Of a DNA stretch of 64,000 nt, positions 42,767 to 52,680 are shown in pieces. Positions within the stretch are counted from its first letter, which is position 1, and every line of letters starts with the position of its first letter. Under the pieces are notes generated by a model. The model made no database searches and was not told the origin of the DNA. It saw nothing but the letters and a program-made list of their open reading frames with translations. The DNA comes from Methanosarcina thermophila TM-1 (GTDB taxonomy: Archaea; Halobacteriota; Methanosarcinia; Methanosarcinales; Methanosarcinaceae): assembly GCF_000969885.1 (NCBI RefSeq), contig NZ_CP009501.1:1302001-1366000 (forward strand), given 5' to 3'. The translations under genes were made by a program, and so were the position numbers.

Positions 42767-42943
42767 TTAAAAATATGCCTGTACTGTAAAAACCTCTTTT
42801 TCCACCTTTTCGGCGGCAAGGTTCTGTATCTCCTCGTTTTCCACATAGAATCTTTTATTCTCCGCAGAACCTTTTGTTCTCCTGTTCTTCTTGAGCACTC
42901 TGTTTACATATTCCTTGCTCTTCTCTGCAACCATTGGATACAT
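42767..42943 (-). CDS. Possible 58-residue small protein
   Basis: A minus-strand frame runs from ATG 42943 (MYPMVAEKSKEYVNRVL) to TAA at 42767. An alternative Met lies three codons in (42934). The product is charged, Lys/Glu-rich, lacks Cys and would form helices. The ribosome site is weak (AGGAT). It sits between the ends of metF and the start of cofE, on the opposite strand. I do not recognise it. Codon usage is plausible, so it may be a real small gene, but evidence is limited to one open frame. Confidence 0.4.
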   Translation of the reverse strand: MYPMVAEKSKEYVNRVLKKNRRTKGSAENKRFYVENEEIQNLAAEKVEKEVFTVQAYF

Positions 42944-43035
42944 TTATCAATATCCTGCAGTATTTTACGCTTTGGTTTACATCTATTTTTGATTCAGCAA
43001 AACAGGCTAATCATTAATTCTAAAGGCAACAAAAT

Positions 43036-43899
43036 ATGAGTTCAGAAAACGTTTCCATCCAGATGTTCGGGATTAAGACCCCTATTATCCGCGAAGGGGA
43101 TGATATAGTACAGATTCTAGAAAAGGCTCTGGAGGAATCAGGAATTGTTCCTGTTGACGGGGATATTTTCGTGATTGCCGAATCCGCGGTTGGCACTGCA
43201 GAAAGAAGAGTCGTCAAGCTTGCAGATATCACTCCATGTAAAAGAGCAAAGGAGCTTGGGGAAAAATACGGTATCGACCCCAGGGAAATGGAACTTGTGC
43301 TTCAGGAATGCGATGAGATTTTTGGGGGCGTGCCAGGCGCTGCTCTTACAATTACAAAAGGTGTCCTGGCTCCTAATGCAGGTATTGATTCTTCCAATTC
43401 CCCTGAAGGCTATGTAACTCTGCTTCCCAAAGACCCGCGGAAAAGTTCCGAAAACATCAGGCATAGGCTTGAACAGCATTACTCCTGCAGGCTTGGAGTA
43501 ATCATAGGGGATAGCAGAACCCAACCTCTCAGGCTTGGTTGCTCGGGAATCGCGCTTGGAGTCTCAGGTTTTGTGCCTGTAGAGGACGTTCGTGGAACCC
43601 ATGACATTTATGGGAAACCTCTCCGCCTTACTTATAAGGCTGTAGCAGATAACCTTGTCTCAGCTGCAGAACTTATTATGGGAGAAGCCGGAGAAAGAGT
43701 GCCCTGCGTGCTTATTAGGGGTGCTCCTGTGATTATGGTAAATGAGTCTCCGGAAATGCCAACTATCCCTATGGAAGGCTGCATGTATTTCGGTAACGTT
43801 ATTAGATGCAAAGCCGAGAATAAATGTACTAGTGACAAAGCCGACAATAAATGTACTAGTGGTAAAGCCGATAATAAATGTACTGGAAAAAACGACTGA
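43036..43899 (+). CDS. cofE: Coenzyme F420-0:L-glutamate ligase CofE with Cys-repeat tail
   Basis: CofE adds glutamates to F420-0 with GTP to give coenzyme F420. The first 255 residues match the family: GIKTPIIREGDDIV, VIAESAVGTAE, GAALTITKGVLAPNAGID, VIIGDSRTQPLRLG and GFVPVEDVRGTHDIYGKPL. The last 30 residues are unusual: three tandem units of about nine residues (KAENKCTSD, KADNKCTSG, KADNKCTGK), each with one Cys. A 27-base DNA repeat at 43810-43890 encodes them. This tail may be a recent slippage expansion. ATG 43036 is the natural start. Confidence 0.9.
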   Translation: MSSENVSIQMFGIKTPIIREGDDIVQILEKALEESGIVPVDGDIFVIAESAVGTAERRVVKLADITPCKRAKELGEKYGIDPREMELVLQECDEIFGGVPGAALTITKGVLAPNAGIDSSNSPEGYVTLLPKDPRKSSENIRHRLEQHYSCRLGVIIGDSRTQPLRLGCSGIALGVSGFVPVEDVRGTHDIYGKPLRLTYKAVADNLVSAAELIMGEAGERVPCVLIRGAPVIMVNESPEMPTIPMEGCMYFGNVIRCKAENKCTSDKADNKCTSGKADNKCTGKND

Positions 43900-44193
43900 T
43901 TTCTCAACCTGTTCAGGCCTATTGAGGCTTTCTCTTACGAATATATTTACAGTAAAACCATAAGCTTGAGATAAGCGTTATATATTCTCGAAGATAATAC
44001 ATACAATTATTAAGTCCCGACCCTGTATTTGGTAAATCCAGCTATCAGGTCGCCTATCATCAGGATTGGGTCTCCGGCAGCTTTGTCGTATATGCCTTTA
44101 TAGGCAGTATACGGTTCTTCCATGCGCTTTCCGGAGTGAATTAAATTAAAAACAGAGAAGGTTTCAGACGTTTCAAGATATTCAGGTGATTTT

Positions 44194-44460
44194 ATGAAGC
44201 CGATATTATTGGACTTTTCAGCAACATGGTGTGGACCTTGCAGGATGCAAAAACCGATTCTTGAAGAGCTCGAGAAAAAGTACGGGGATAAGGTTGAGTT
44301 CAAGATTATCGATGTAGACGAAAACCAGGAACTGGCCTCCAAATATGGCATACATGCCGTCCCAACTCTAATCATTCAGAAAGACGGAACCGAAGTAAAA
44401 CGCTTTATGGGGGTAACCCAGGGCAGCGTTATTGCGTCAGAGCTAGATAAGCTCCTCTGA
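44194..44460 (+). CDS. Thioredoxin
   Basis: The 88-residue protein is a minimal thioredoxin: MKPILLDFSATWCGPCRMQKPILEE, with active-site Cys13-Gly-Pro-Cys16, FKIIDVDENQELASKYGI and VPTLIIQKDG with cis-Pro near 57. It would reduce protein disulfides, probably with a ferredoxin- or F420-linked reductase. It is shorter than bacterial thioredoxins by about 15-20 residues at the N-terminus, as in other methanogen thioredoxins. ATG 44194 follows GGTGA at 44186-44190. Confidence 0.92.
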   Translation: MKPILLDFSATWCGPCRMQKPILEELEKKYGDKVEFKIIDVDENQELASKYGIHAVPTLIIQKDGTEVKRFMGVTQGSVIASELDKLL

Positions 44461-45073
44461 CCCTAAATTCTTCTGATAAAGATCGTCCGGGGTTCAAGAA
44501 ACCTGGGGCTAGTTTTTTTCCATACGGTCTTTGAGCTTTTTCTATACTTGTTAAGCCAAAAATCGGACTGCAAATATTAGCTACGTCTATTTTTGCACAA
44601 CCCTTCACTTTTTTTGGAGATGTGTTTTATTTCTTTTGAAAGTGAATTTAATTTCTTTTAAACGTAAATATTTGATGTCATTTCATATGTTCTTTATATT
44701 AAACCACTAATAATTCTCTAAAATCATTCGCCTTTAATCGAATTTTTTCTGCTCAGGGAGTATAAGTTTTATTGGAATTACCCACTAAAGAGATATTAGA
44801 GGTTTCATAATTTCATAATAATTATATCAGTTTTTATAAAAAAATTAAATAAGTGGGGATGAAAAAAATCGAATCCAAATAGAAGACAATTTGCAATAAT
44901 AGTGGTCGTTTATTTTTCCTTGCCTTCACCTGCATATCTAAGAAATATTTTGTGAATCAAGAATCGAGAATACTATCTAAATAATGTTAGTTGAATAGGA
45001 TAAATATTTATAGTCAGTATATCCTAATATATCAATGTAAAATTTAAAAAATTTGCAGTGGGATGAGAAAAAC
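44461..45073. other. AT-rich intergenic region after thioredoxin
   Basis: About 600 bases. Near 44488-44519 a weak GGTT/AACC stem is followed by TTTTTTT, a possible terminator of the thioredoxin gene. The rest is AT-rich, with the promoter of the next gene (AATATTTATAG, about 45004-45014). Confidence 0.4.
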
Positions 45074-45481
45074 ATGAGAATCCGAGTGGTTAGTTCAAGA
45101 GAAGAAATCTTTACACTTAATCCTAATGAGCGTGTTGTTCACCTGGCTTTCAGGCCGTCGAACAAGGATATTTTGGGACTGGTTGAAACTTGCCCGAAGC
45201 TTGAGGTAATTCAATTACCTAAATCCTATATGGCTACAGTTTCAAAATCTATAGAAATGTTTCTTGAGATGCAGAGAATCCAGCTCATCGAAGGTGATGT
45301 ATGGGGTCACAGAAAGGATATAAACGAATACTACACCATTCCATCCTCAGTTACTGAGAAAATAAGAGAGATGAGAATAGAAGGTAAATCCAAGGAGGAT
45401 ATTGAAGCAAGGATTTCAAGGGAAAATAAGCTTAATCCCGAACTGGTCGCTTATATTATTGCTAAAGAAGCTTCTATCTGA
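45074..45481 (+). CDS. DUF1699 protein, copy 1
   Basis: The 135-residue protein begins MRIRVVSSREEIFTLNPNE. It has the conserved core V-V-H-L-A-F-R-P-S-N-K-D-I, CPKLEVIQLPKSY, S-I-E-M-F-L-E-M-Q and the EGDVWGHRKDINEYY motif, then a C-terminal helical part (KEDIEARISRENKLNPELV). I recognise it as DUF1699, an archaeal family of unknown function with unusually strong conservation. There is no signal peptide or membrane segment. Two paralogues lie at 54086 and 55213. ATG 45074 is preferred over TTG 45053, with GGGATGA upstream. Confidence 0.85.
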   Translation: MRIRVVSSREEIFTLNPNERVVHLAFRPSNKDILGLVETCPKLEVIQLPKSYMATVSKSIEMFLEMQRIQLIEGDVWGHRKDINEYYTIPSSVTEKIREMRIEGKSKEDIEARISRENKLNPELVAYIIAKEASI

Positions 45482-46009
45482 TCAGGGCAGAGTAAGGTAT
45501 GCTGTCAGAGGTTTTACTGGAGATTGAATCGTAAGGTCCGAATCTTTCGAGCTCTGCAGATCCGATCTCCGGCTTGAATCTCTTTTTTAGAAGCTTATGT
45601 AAAGAGGAAGTAGAAAACTGTAAAATATAATTGAGGTGTACTTTTCAAGATAACAAAAAGATTCTTTATTTCTTAAGTTAATTTATTGTACTTCTCAAAA
45701 GATTTATAATCTGAGAAGGTTCCGAGATCCAGGGAGTTGATATCGAAGTTACTATCAAAACTAATTAGAAAACAAACTTTACGATCTCTTTGGCTGGGAT
45801 AATCTTATTTTTAACTTCTTTTCCAATGGATTTTTCAGGATGCTAAAACTTCGTCAGTATTGATTCTTCCTTTCAAAATACTGTTTTTTTAAAAATGAAC
45901 CTAATTGGGCTTCAATGCCAATTGTTTTTATATAAAACTACTATATTACGAATCTACAGCTTTTCCCTAAGCTTAAATATTTTAAGTATTATTTTCCTCA
46001 AGGATTTAC
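45482..46009. other. Intergenic region between DUF1699 copy 1 and the MBL-fold gene
   Basis: About 530 bases without a gene. GGAGAT/ATCTCC pairing around 45518-45572, followed by TTTTTT at 45582-45587, could end the DUF1699 transcript. The rest is AT-rich. Confidence 0.4.
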
Positions 46010-47023
46010 GTGATTTCTAAAAAACTGATTGATCTTGGTGTGCTGGTGCTCAGGCAACGTAATTCGCGCGGAACTTTTAAACCGCATCTTTCTCTCCGGT
46101 TCAGGGATAATGCCGGAGATTTGCGCACCTTTTCTATTGACACTACTCGCACACCTGGAAAACATCTCCAGCCCGATGCCTATCTTATTACTCATGCCCA
46201 CTCTGACCATCATGGAAAATCAGCTATGCTCTCCCCCAATGCTGTATGTTCGGAAAAGACCGCAATGGCGCTTGAAATCAGGCATGACAGGAGATTTGCG
46301 GGCAGTATGTTCAAGCTCGGGAGTGAAATCGATATAATGGGTACAAAAGTAAAGACCTTCCCTACGGAGCATACAGCAGGTGCAACGGCTTTTTACTGGG
46401 AAAACGAAGTAGGGACAAGGATTCTGGTTACAGGGGATGTGAAAGATGCAAGCAGGCTTCCTCCCTGTGACGTCCTTATTACTGAGGCTAACTATGGTGA
46501 CCCTGCCGATCCTGCCTGCCATTTTGCAGATGACCTCGAAGGCATGAAATCTGCACTTTTTGAAAATGGTTCGGTTGCCTTTGGAGCATATGAATTTGGA
46601 AAAGCCCAGCGCGCAGTCAGACTCATAAGAAGCTTCGGATATGACGGTGCAATCCGCATGGAGGCAAGGACAAGGGCTCTTACCCGCAGCATGCTTGAGA
46701 ATGCTGGGGAACTTGCAGGACTTGATTCCAAAGATGGGGTTTTTATTGTTCCTCCCTGGGATCTTGACAAACTTCCCTGGAACATGAAAAAATATGTACT
46801 CAGCTGCCGCATGGACTACCCATATCCAATAATCCGGATAAGCGATCATCTTGACGCCTGCGGACTTGAGAACATGGTCAGGAGACTTTCGCCTGAGGTC
46901 ACACTTGTCTATCATCCGGGAGGGCACAGGCCCTCAAAATTTTCAAAACATTTAAATTCAATAGGAATGGATTCGATATCCATAGATCAGATCGGTAATG
47001 TTTTAAACGATGGATTTATTTAA
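46010..47023 (+). CDS. MBL-fold exonuclease-like protein (YSH1/CPSF-related)
   Basis: The 337-residue protein has the metallo-beta-lactamase metal motif THAHSDHHG near residues 61-69. Later metal ligands lie in FPTEHTAGA (His near 115), VTGDVKDAS (Asp near 139) and the YHPGG His near the C-terminus. The order and length suit archaeal mRNA 3'-end processing exonuclease-like proteins without KH domains, or related DNA-type nucleases. It is probably a zinc-dependent nuclease; the substrate is not established. It starts at GTG 46010 with AAGGA nearby (46000-46004). Confidence 0.8.
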   Translation: MISKKLIDLGVLVLRQRNSRGTFKPHLSLRFRDNAGDLRTFSIDTTRTPGKHLQPDAYLITHAHSDHHGKSAMLSPNAVCSEKTAMALEIRHDRRFAGSMFKLGSEIDIMGTKVKTFPTEHTAGATAFYWENEVGTRILVTGDVKDASRLPPCDVLITEANYGDPADPACHFADDLEGMKSALFENGSVAFGAYEFGKAQRAVRLIRSFGYDGAIRMEARTRALTRSMLENAGELAGLDSKDGVFIVPPWDLDKLPWNMKKYVLSCRMDYPYPIIRISDHLDACGLENMVRRLSPEVTLVYHPGGHRPSKFSKHLNSIGMDSISIDQIGNVLNDGFI

Positions 47024-47258
47024 TTATCTCTTCCAGCAACTGGATTTCATTATCCAGCTCAATAACCCATAAAACAGTTTAGTACCAGAGTCTTATTTCA
47101 ATAATTTAATTCTAATAATTTAAATACAATGATCTTAATCTGATAGCTCAGATCTGCGAGTTCAGATCATAATATTCAGGTCTAATTCTAACTGAGATTA
47201 GATCCTGACCACTATCGCATCCCGGGAATGTTAATTGCCGTTCAGGAGAGTATACAGT

Positions 47259-47672
47259 TTGAGTAAGCAAAACCCTAAGTCAAAGTACAGAAAGGAACCC
47301 GCAAAAACTACAGGACGTGCTGCAGAAAAGCCCGTAGCTAAGGTTGAAACTCCGGAGAAGAAGAGCTTTATTAAGGAAAGGACGCCTGAAGAAAAGAGAA
47401 AGGAACACAGGGACGGAATTATAAAAACGGTAGTAGCCGCAGTACTTGGTATAATCGCAGGAGTTATATGTTTCAGCCTTTATGGGACCGGGGAAGATAG
47501 GCAATGGTATGCAATACTTATGATTGTTATCGGGCTTACATATTTCATACAGAAGCTCATCTATCCCCCAATCAAGATCGACATAAAAGAGTTCAAATTC
47601 AAGGACTGGTTCTACGTAGAGTTTGTAATTATTGATTTCTTCCTTGTTACCTGGACTCTACTCCTGAATTAA
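47259..47672 (+). CDS. EMC6-like archaeal membrane protein
   Basis: The 137-residue protein has a charged, Lys-rich N-terminal half (about 1-50) and three hydrophobic helices (about 56-75, 84-102 and 116-134). This pattern resembles archaeal EMC6-like proteins related to eukaryotic ER membrane complex subunit 6. In eukaryotes that complex inserts membrane proteins; function here is only suggested. The start is TTG 47259 (SKQNPKSKYRK follows), eleven bases after GGAG (47244-47247), rather than the longer frame from 47235. A terminator follows at 47705. Confidence 0.6.
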   Translation: MSKQNPKSKYRKEPAKTTGRAAEKPVAKVETPEKKSFIKERTPEEKRKEHRDGIIKTVVAAVLGIIAGVICFSLYGTGEDRQWYAILMIVIGLTYFIQKLIYPPIKIDIKEFKFKDWFYVEFVIIDFFLVTWTLLLN

Positions 47673-47704
47673 AATCTTCTTTAAATCGTCTTTCCTGAAC
47701 TGCA

Positions 47705-47733
47705 AAAAGGCTTTCAATTTATGAAAGCCTTTT
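47705..47733 (+). terminator. Perfect 12-bp hairpin terminator
   Basis: AAAAGGCTTTCA (47705-47716) pairs perfectly with TGAAAGCCTTTT (47722-47733) around ATTTA, and AT-rich sequence follows. It lies 33 bases after the EMC6-like gene stop. Confidence 0.75.
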
Positions 47734-48146
47734 ATATATGTTTGCTGCTACAGGTATCTAATTTCAGGATTTACAGGATTTTTATTACGGGATTTTCTGG
47801 TTTGATTTGCCGGATTCCTGTAAGATTGATTTTTTTCAGCAAGATTAATTTATCCGTTTATTTATGAAATTCGCTCTTTATCCTGTTAGATTCCTGGGCG
47901 GTTCTTACGCCCGTGTTCGTCCAACGATTCATATACTAGAGAAGGCATTTCATAACCGATACTGCTGTATATGTACAATAAATTCTCAGTAGAGCGCCCT
48001 TATATTGTCATATTGCTCTGCTATATTAATTGGTTTTTACTATAGCAAGCCAATACTTTATGTGCCTTGCCTGAGAAATTAAGACAGACATGCCATTCCA
48101 TTTTAACTGATAAATCAATAAAAAAACGTAATTTTCGGGGACTATC
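47734..48146. other. Intergenic region upstream of the ABCE1 gene
   Basis: About 410 bases with no gene. Repeated TTTTTATTACGGGATTTTCTGG-like words occur near 47776-47835. Promoter for the ABCE1 gene is expected near its 3' end. Confidence 0.4.
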
Positions 48147-49913
48147 ATGAGAATAGCTATACTTGATAAAGATAGATGTCAGCCCAGACGGTGCAGCAAG
48201 GAGTGCGAGAAATATTGCCCGAGGGTCCGGACAGGGGATGAGACAATTGTTTTTGAGGAAGGCGGAAAACCCGTCATTTCCGAAGAACTCTGTGTAGGTT
48301 GTGGGATTTGTGTAAATAAATGTCCTTTTAAGGCTATTATGATTATAGGGCTTCCTGAAGCTCTGAAAGAGCCAACTCACAGGTATGGACCGAATGGATT
48401 TGTCCTCTTTGGGCTGCCTGTACCCAGGGTAGGAAAAGTAACAGGAATTCTAGGACCTAATGGTATAGGGAAAAGTACATCCGTACAGATTCTCTCAGGA
48501 GCTTTGATCCCTAACTTCGGAGAAGAGAAAGGCGACTGGGATACCGTGCTTGAACATTATGCCGGAACTGCGCTTTACGACTATTTCAAAGCTGTTATAG
48601 ATGGGAAGGTCCGGGTTTCCCAAAAGCCCCAGTATGTGGATCTTATCCCTAAAGCCTTCAAAGGAAAAACCTCAGAACTGCTTGGAAAAACTGATGAGAG
48701 AGGCATACTTGATGAACTTATAGACTATCTTGACTTAAAAAATGTAGTCGACAGGAAGATTTCAGAACTGAGCGGTGGAGAACTGCAGCGCGTGGCAATT
48801 GCAGCCTGTGCGGCAAAGGATGCTCAATTCTATTTCTTTGACGAGATCAGCCCTTACCTTGACATCTACCAGAGGATTAACGTTGCACGCCTTATCCAGA
48901 AAATCTCAAAGGATAGGTCAGTACTTGTGGTAGAGCACGATCTTGCAATCCTGGATATGCTTACCGATGTAATTCACATTGCTTATGGAGAACCAGCAGC
49001 CTTCGGTGTAATCACTCTCCCAAAGAGTGTACGTGTGGGGATTAACCAGTACCTTAAAGGATACCTCCCTGAAGAAAACATACGAATCCGACCTGAAGCC
49101 ATTAAATTTGAGGTTCATCCCCCGAGAGAAGATTACCAGTTAAGGTCAATGGTCACGTTTGGCAGTTTTTCAAAGAAATTCGGTGACGGCTTCACCCTGA
49201 AAGCTGCAGGCGGCAGCCTTAGGGAAGGTGAAGTGCTTGGAATAGTTGGTCCGAATGGTATAGGTAAGTCCACCTTTGTAAAAATCTTAGCAGGCGAAAT
49301 CAAACCTGATGAAGGCGACCCCGGCATAGATGTCAAGATCTCTTACAAGCCGCAGTACATTAAAGCCGATATCCCTGTGCGTGTACAGGACTTCCTGCGC
49401 GGGATCACAAGGCAGTTCGGAACCAGTTACTATGATGTAGAGATAGCGAACCCTCTCCAGCTTGATAGGATCTATGACAGCTTGCTTACGGATCTCAGCG
49501 GCGGAGAGCTGCAAAGGGTTGCAATTGCAGCCTGTCTTTCTCAGGAAGCCGACCTCTATATTCTGGATGAACCCAGTGCCCATCTGGACGTGGAACAACG
49601 TTCCATGGTTACTAAGGTCATTAGCCGTTTTGCCGAGAACAACCAGAAGACAGCTCTTGTTGTAGACCACGATATCTACATGATAGACATGTTGAGCCAG
49701 CGCCTCATGGTTTTTGAAGGCAAGCCGTCTGTGTACGGTGAGGCGCACGGTCCGTTCAGCATGAAAGAAGGTATGAACAGATTCCTGAAAAATCTGGGGA
49801 TAACCTTCCGCCGGGATGAGGAAACAAAACGCCCGCGTGTAAATAATCTAGGCTCAAGGCTTGACCGGGAACAGAAGGAAAGTGGAAATTACTACTACTC
49901 GGCTAGTAGTTAA
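48147..49913 (+). CDS. ABCE1/Rli1 ribosome recycling ATPase
   Basis: The 588-residue protein has the full ABCE1 layout. It starts with an N-terminal iron-sulfur domain (Cys at RCQPRRCSKECEKYC near 11-25 and CVGCGICVNKCP near 49-60). Then come two ABC ATPase halves with Walker A GPNGIGKST in each, signature LSGGELQRV in each, and the hinge region. It splits the ribosome after termination with aRF1 and is essential in archaea. The Cys set for the two 4Fe-4S clusters appears complete. ATG 48147 follows GGGGACTATC. Confidence 0.96.
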   Translation: MRIAILDKDRCQPRRCSKECEKYCPRVRTGDETIVFEEGGKPVISEELCVGCGICVNKCPFKAIMIIGLPEALKEPTHRYGPNGFVLFGLPVPRVGKVTGILGPNGIGKSTSVQILSGALIPNFGEEKGDWDTVLEHYAGTALYDYFKAVIDGKVRVSQKPQYVDLIPKAFKGKTSELLGKTDERGILDELIDYLDLKNVVDRKISELSGGELQRVAIAACAAKDAQFYFFDEISPYLDIYQRINVARLIQKISKDRSVLVVEHDLAILDMLTDVIHIAYGEPAAFGVITLPKSVRVGINQYLKGYLPEENIRIRPEAIKFEVHPPREDYQLRSMVTFGSFSKKFGDGFTLKAAGGSLREGEVLGIVGPNGIGKSTFVKILAGEIKPDEGDPGIDVKISYKPQYIKADIPVRVQDFLRGITRQFGTSYYDVEIANPLQLDRIYDSLLTDLSGGELQRVAIAACLSQEADLYILDEPSAHLDVEQRSMVTKVISRFAENNQKTALVVDHDIYMIDMLSQRLMVFEGKPSVYGEAHGPFSMKEGMNRFLKNLGITFRRDEETKRPRVNNLGSRLDREQKESGNYYYSASS

Positions 49914-50125
49914 ATTCGCCAGACCAACCGTTGATTCAATTAGAGATATAATAGATTAAGAATCAGTTCGGAAAATCTTAGAATTGGGTTCCATTAACCG
50001 GGAACCCGGATTTTTGCAGAGCTTTTGAATAAGTTTTTGGGAAGCTCTGTGAATAAAAAATTTTTTGACACTGCTGTGAAGTTTCAAAATAGTTATTTAT
50101 CCAATGTGTGAGTTTCTGATTTTCA

Positions 50126-52315
50126 ATGAAGATAGAAAGTCTCGATCTGCCCGATGAAGTAAAACAGTTTTATCTTGACTCTGGGATTCTCGAACTTTAT
50201 CCCCCTCAGGCTGAAGCTGTGGAAAAAGGGCTGCTTGAAGGAAGAAACCTGCTTGCTGCGATCCCTACAGCTTCAGGGAAGACTCTCCTTGCAGAGCTTG
50301 CAATGTTGAAATCCATTCTTAATGGAGGAAAGGCTCTCTACATTGTGCCTCTTAGAGCTCTGGCTTCCGAGAAATTCAAAAGGTTTCGGGAATTTTCGAA
50401 ACTTGGAATCAGAGTAGGGATCTCTACAGGGGACTATGACCTGCGGGATGAAGGGCTCGGGGTAAATGACATTATAGTTGCGACCTCTGAGAAAACCGAT
50501 TCATTGCTCAGGAATGAGACTGTCTGGATGCAAGAAATTTCCGTGGTCGTAGCCGATGAAGTACATCTCATCGATTCTCCGGATAGGGGTCCCACGCTTG
50601 AGATCACCCTTGCAAAACTTCGGAAAATGAACCCTTCCTGTCAAATCCTAGCGCTATCTGCAACTATCGGAAATGCTGACGAACTTGCAGCCTGGCTGGA
50701 AGCCGGGCTTGTATTAAGCGAATGGAGACCTACCGAACTTCGGGAAGGGGTATTCTTTAACGGGACTTTTTATTGCAAAGATAGGGAAAAGTCTATTGAA
50801 CAGTCTACAAAAGACGAAGCCGTTAATCTTGTGCTGGATACTCTCAGAGAAGATGGGCAGTGTCTCGTTTTCGAAAACAGCAGAAAAAACTGCATGGCTT
50901 TCGCAAAAAAGGCGTCTTCAGCTGTTAAAAAAATCCTCTCTGCAGAAGACAAGGAAGCTCTAGCAGAAATTGCAGACGAAGTTCTGGAAAACAGTGAAAC
51001 CGATACCTCGGCAGCTCTTGCAGCCTGTATCCGCTCAGGCACGGCTTTTCACCATGCGGGGCTTACCACTCCTTTAAGGGAACTTGTTGAGGATGGCTTC
51101 AGGGCTGGAAAGATAAAACTGATTTCAAGTACTCCTACTCTAGCAGCTGGGCTCAACCTGCCTGCACGGCGTGTAGTTATCCGGAGTTACCGACGCTATT
51201 CTTCTGAAGACGGAATGCAGCCTATTCCTGTAATTGAGTACAAACAGATGGCAGGCAGGGCAGGCAGGCCGAGGCTTGACCCCTATGGAGAAGCCGTGCT
51301 TGTTGCAAAATCATATGAGGAATTTGTTTTCCTCTTTAGGAACTATATCGAAGCCGATGCCGAAGATATCTGGTCCAAGTTGGGGACCGAAAATGCCCTT
51401 AGGACACATGTACTCTCCACAATTTCCAATGGTTTTGCGCGGACAAAAGAAGAGCTCATGGAATTTCTGGAGGCGACCTTTTTCGCTTTCCAGTACTCGA
51501 ATTTCGGGCTTTCTACGGTTGTGGATGAATGCCTGAACTTTTTGCGCCAGGAAGAGATGCTTGAGAAAACCGACACCCTTATTTCTACAAGTTTCGGGAA
51601 ACTTGTCTCAAAGCTCTATATTGACCCTCTCTCAGCTGCCCGAATTGTAAAGGGGCTTAAAGAAGCAAAGATCCTTACCGAGCTTACCCTGCTTCATCTA
51701 GTGTGCAGCACGCCTGATATGCGCCTGCTTTATATGCGGAACCAAGACTATCAGGACATCAATGATTATGTAATTGCTCATGCAGATGAGTTCGTAAGAG
51801 TGCCCAGCCCCTTTAATTATACAGAATATGAGTGGTTCCTGGGAGAAGTCAAGACTTCCCTTCTTCTGGTTGACTGGATACATGAAAAATCCGAAAATGA
51901 AATCTGTTTAAAGTTTGGCATAGGGGAAGGAGACATCCATGCAATTGCAGATATTGCAGAATGGTTAATGCATGTCACTGCCCAGCTTGCAAGGCTCCTT
52001 GAGCTCAAAGGGGCAAAAGAGGCTGCAGAACTGGAGAAAAGAATCCACTATGGAGCATCTCCCGAACTTATGGATCTGCTTGATATAAGAGGCATAGGAC
52101 GCATGAGGGCAAGGAAACTTTACGAGTCAGGTTTCAGGTCTTCAGCAGAGCTTGCTGGGGCTGACCCTGTGAAAGTGGCTGCACTTTTAGGACCGAAAAT
52201 TGCAGACAGGATTTTTAAGCAGATCGGCAGAAGAGAGGTGCTCCCCGAAATTGCTGAGCCCACACTTCCTGAGAAAAGTCCTTCTTCGGGACAAAAAACG
52301 ATCAACGATTATTGA
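50126..52315 (+). CDS. hel308: Hel308 (Hjm) DNA helicase
   Basis: The 729-residue protein is a superfamily 2 helicase. It has Walker [15 protein letters not shown] near residues 47-60, DEVH near 145, LSATIGN motif III near 182, the C-terminal helicase domain with [21 protein letters not shown], and motif [16 protein letters not shown]. It then has the Hel308 winged-helix, ratchet and a helix-hairpin-helix at the end ([17 protein letters not shown]). Hel308 unwinds lagging-strand forks with 3'-5' polarity and acts in replication restart. ATG 50126. It ends with a short QKTINDY tail, consistent with a possible PCNA-binding PIP-like motif (KTINDY), which is inference. Confidence 0.95.
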   Translation: MKIESLDLPDEVKQFYLDSGILELYPPQAEAVEKGLLEGRNLLAAIPTASGKTLLAELAMLKSILNGGKALYIVPLRALASEKFKRFREFSKLGIRVGISTGDYDLRDEGLGVNDIIVATSEKTDSLLRNETVWMQEISVVVADEVHLIDSPDRGPTLEITLAKLRKMNPSCQILALSATIGNADELAAWLEAGLVLSEWRPTELREGVFFNGTFYCKDREKSIEQSTKDEAVNLVLDTLREDGQCLVFENSRKNCMAFAKKASSAVKKILSAEDKEALAEIADEVLENSETDTSAALAACIRSGTAFHHAGLTTPLRELVEDGFRAGKIKLISSTPTLAAGLNLPARRVVIRSYRRYSSEDGMQPIPVIEYKQMAGRAGRPRLDPYGEAVLVAKSYEEFVFLFRNYIEADAEDIWSKLGTENALRTHVLSTISNGFARTKEELMEFLEATFFAFQYSNFGLSTVVDECLNFLRQEEMLEKTDTLISTSFGKLVSKLYIDPLSAARIVKGLKEAKILTELTLLHLVCSTPDMRLLYMRNQDYQDINDYVIAHADEFVRVPSPFNYTEYEWFLGEVKTSLLLVDWIHEKSENEICLKFGIGEGDIHAIADIAEWLMHVTAQLARLLELKGAKEAAELEKRIHYGASPELMDLLDIRGIGRMRARKLYESGFRSSAELAGADPVKVAALLGPKIADRIFKQIGRREVLPEIAEPTLPEKSPSSGQKTINDY

Positions 52316-52680
52316 TTCTATCTGTTCCATTCTTTTTATCTTCTGCCATTTCACGTCTATTATAATTTTTTCTACTGATGGACTCAGTAAGGGATGTAAG
52401 GGATAAAATATTAAATGAGAGCAGGGATTTAATGGGATTGGAGTATCAAGTTAACAATTTATCCCATTAACCAGTTATTCAATTATCAGGTTAACCGGCT
52501 CTCTGGTTGTCTGAGGATCAGATTATCTATTATCTATTCTCAGATTAATTGATTATCTGATTCTCAGATTAACTGATTATCTGATTCTCAGATTAACCTA
52601 TTATTGATTTATATCAAACTTGCCAGTCTATATAAAATTCCCAGATTCCAGGCTTATCAATCTGTCATATTCTTTCAGAG
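52316..52680. other. Intergenic region with 24-base tandem repeat
   Basis: No gene. The 3' half contains repeated TTCTCAGATTAA..GATTATCTGA units described separately. The last part before hisD holds its promoter. Confidence 0.5.
52537..52607. repeat. 24-base tandem repeat, three units
   Basis: Three near-identical units (TTCTCAGATTAATTGATTATCTGA, then AACTG and AACCT variants) run at 52537-52560, 52561-52584 and 52585-52607. TCAGATTA and TAATCTGA words also give inverted symmetry. Confidence 0.8.

Noticed and set aside
52537-52607. CRISPR-like or origin-like iterons upstream of hisD
   Set aside because: The three 24-base units are directly adjacent, without spacers, and no replication gene is next to them.
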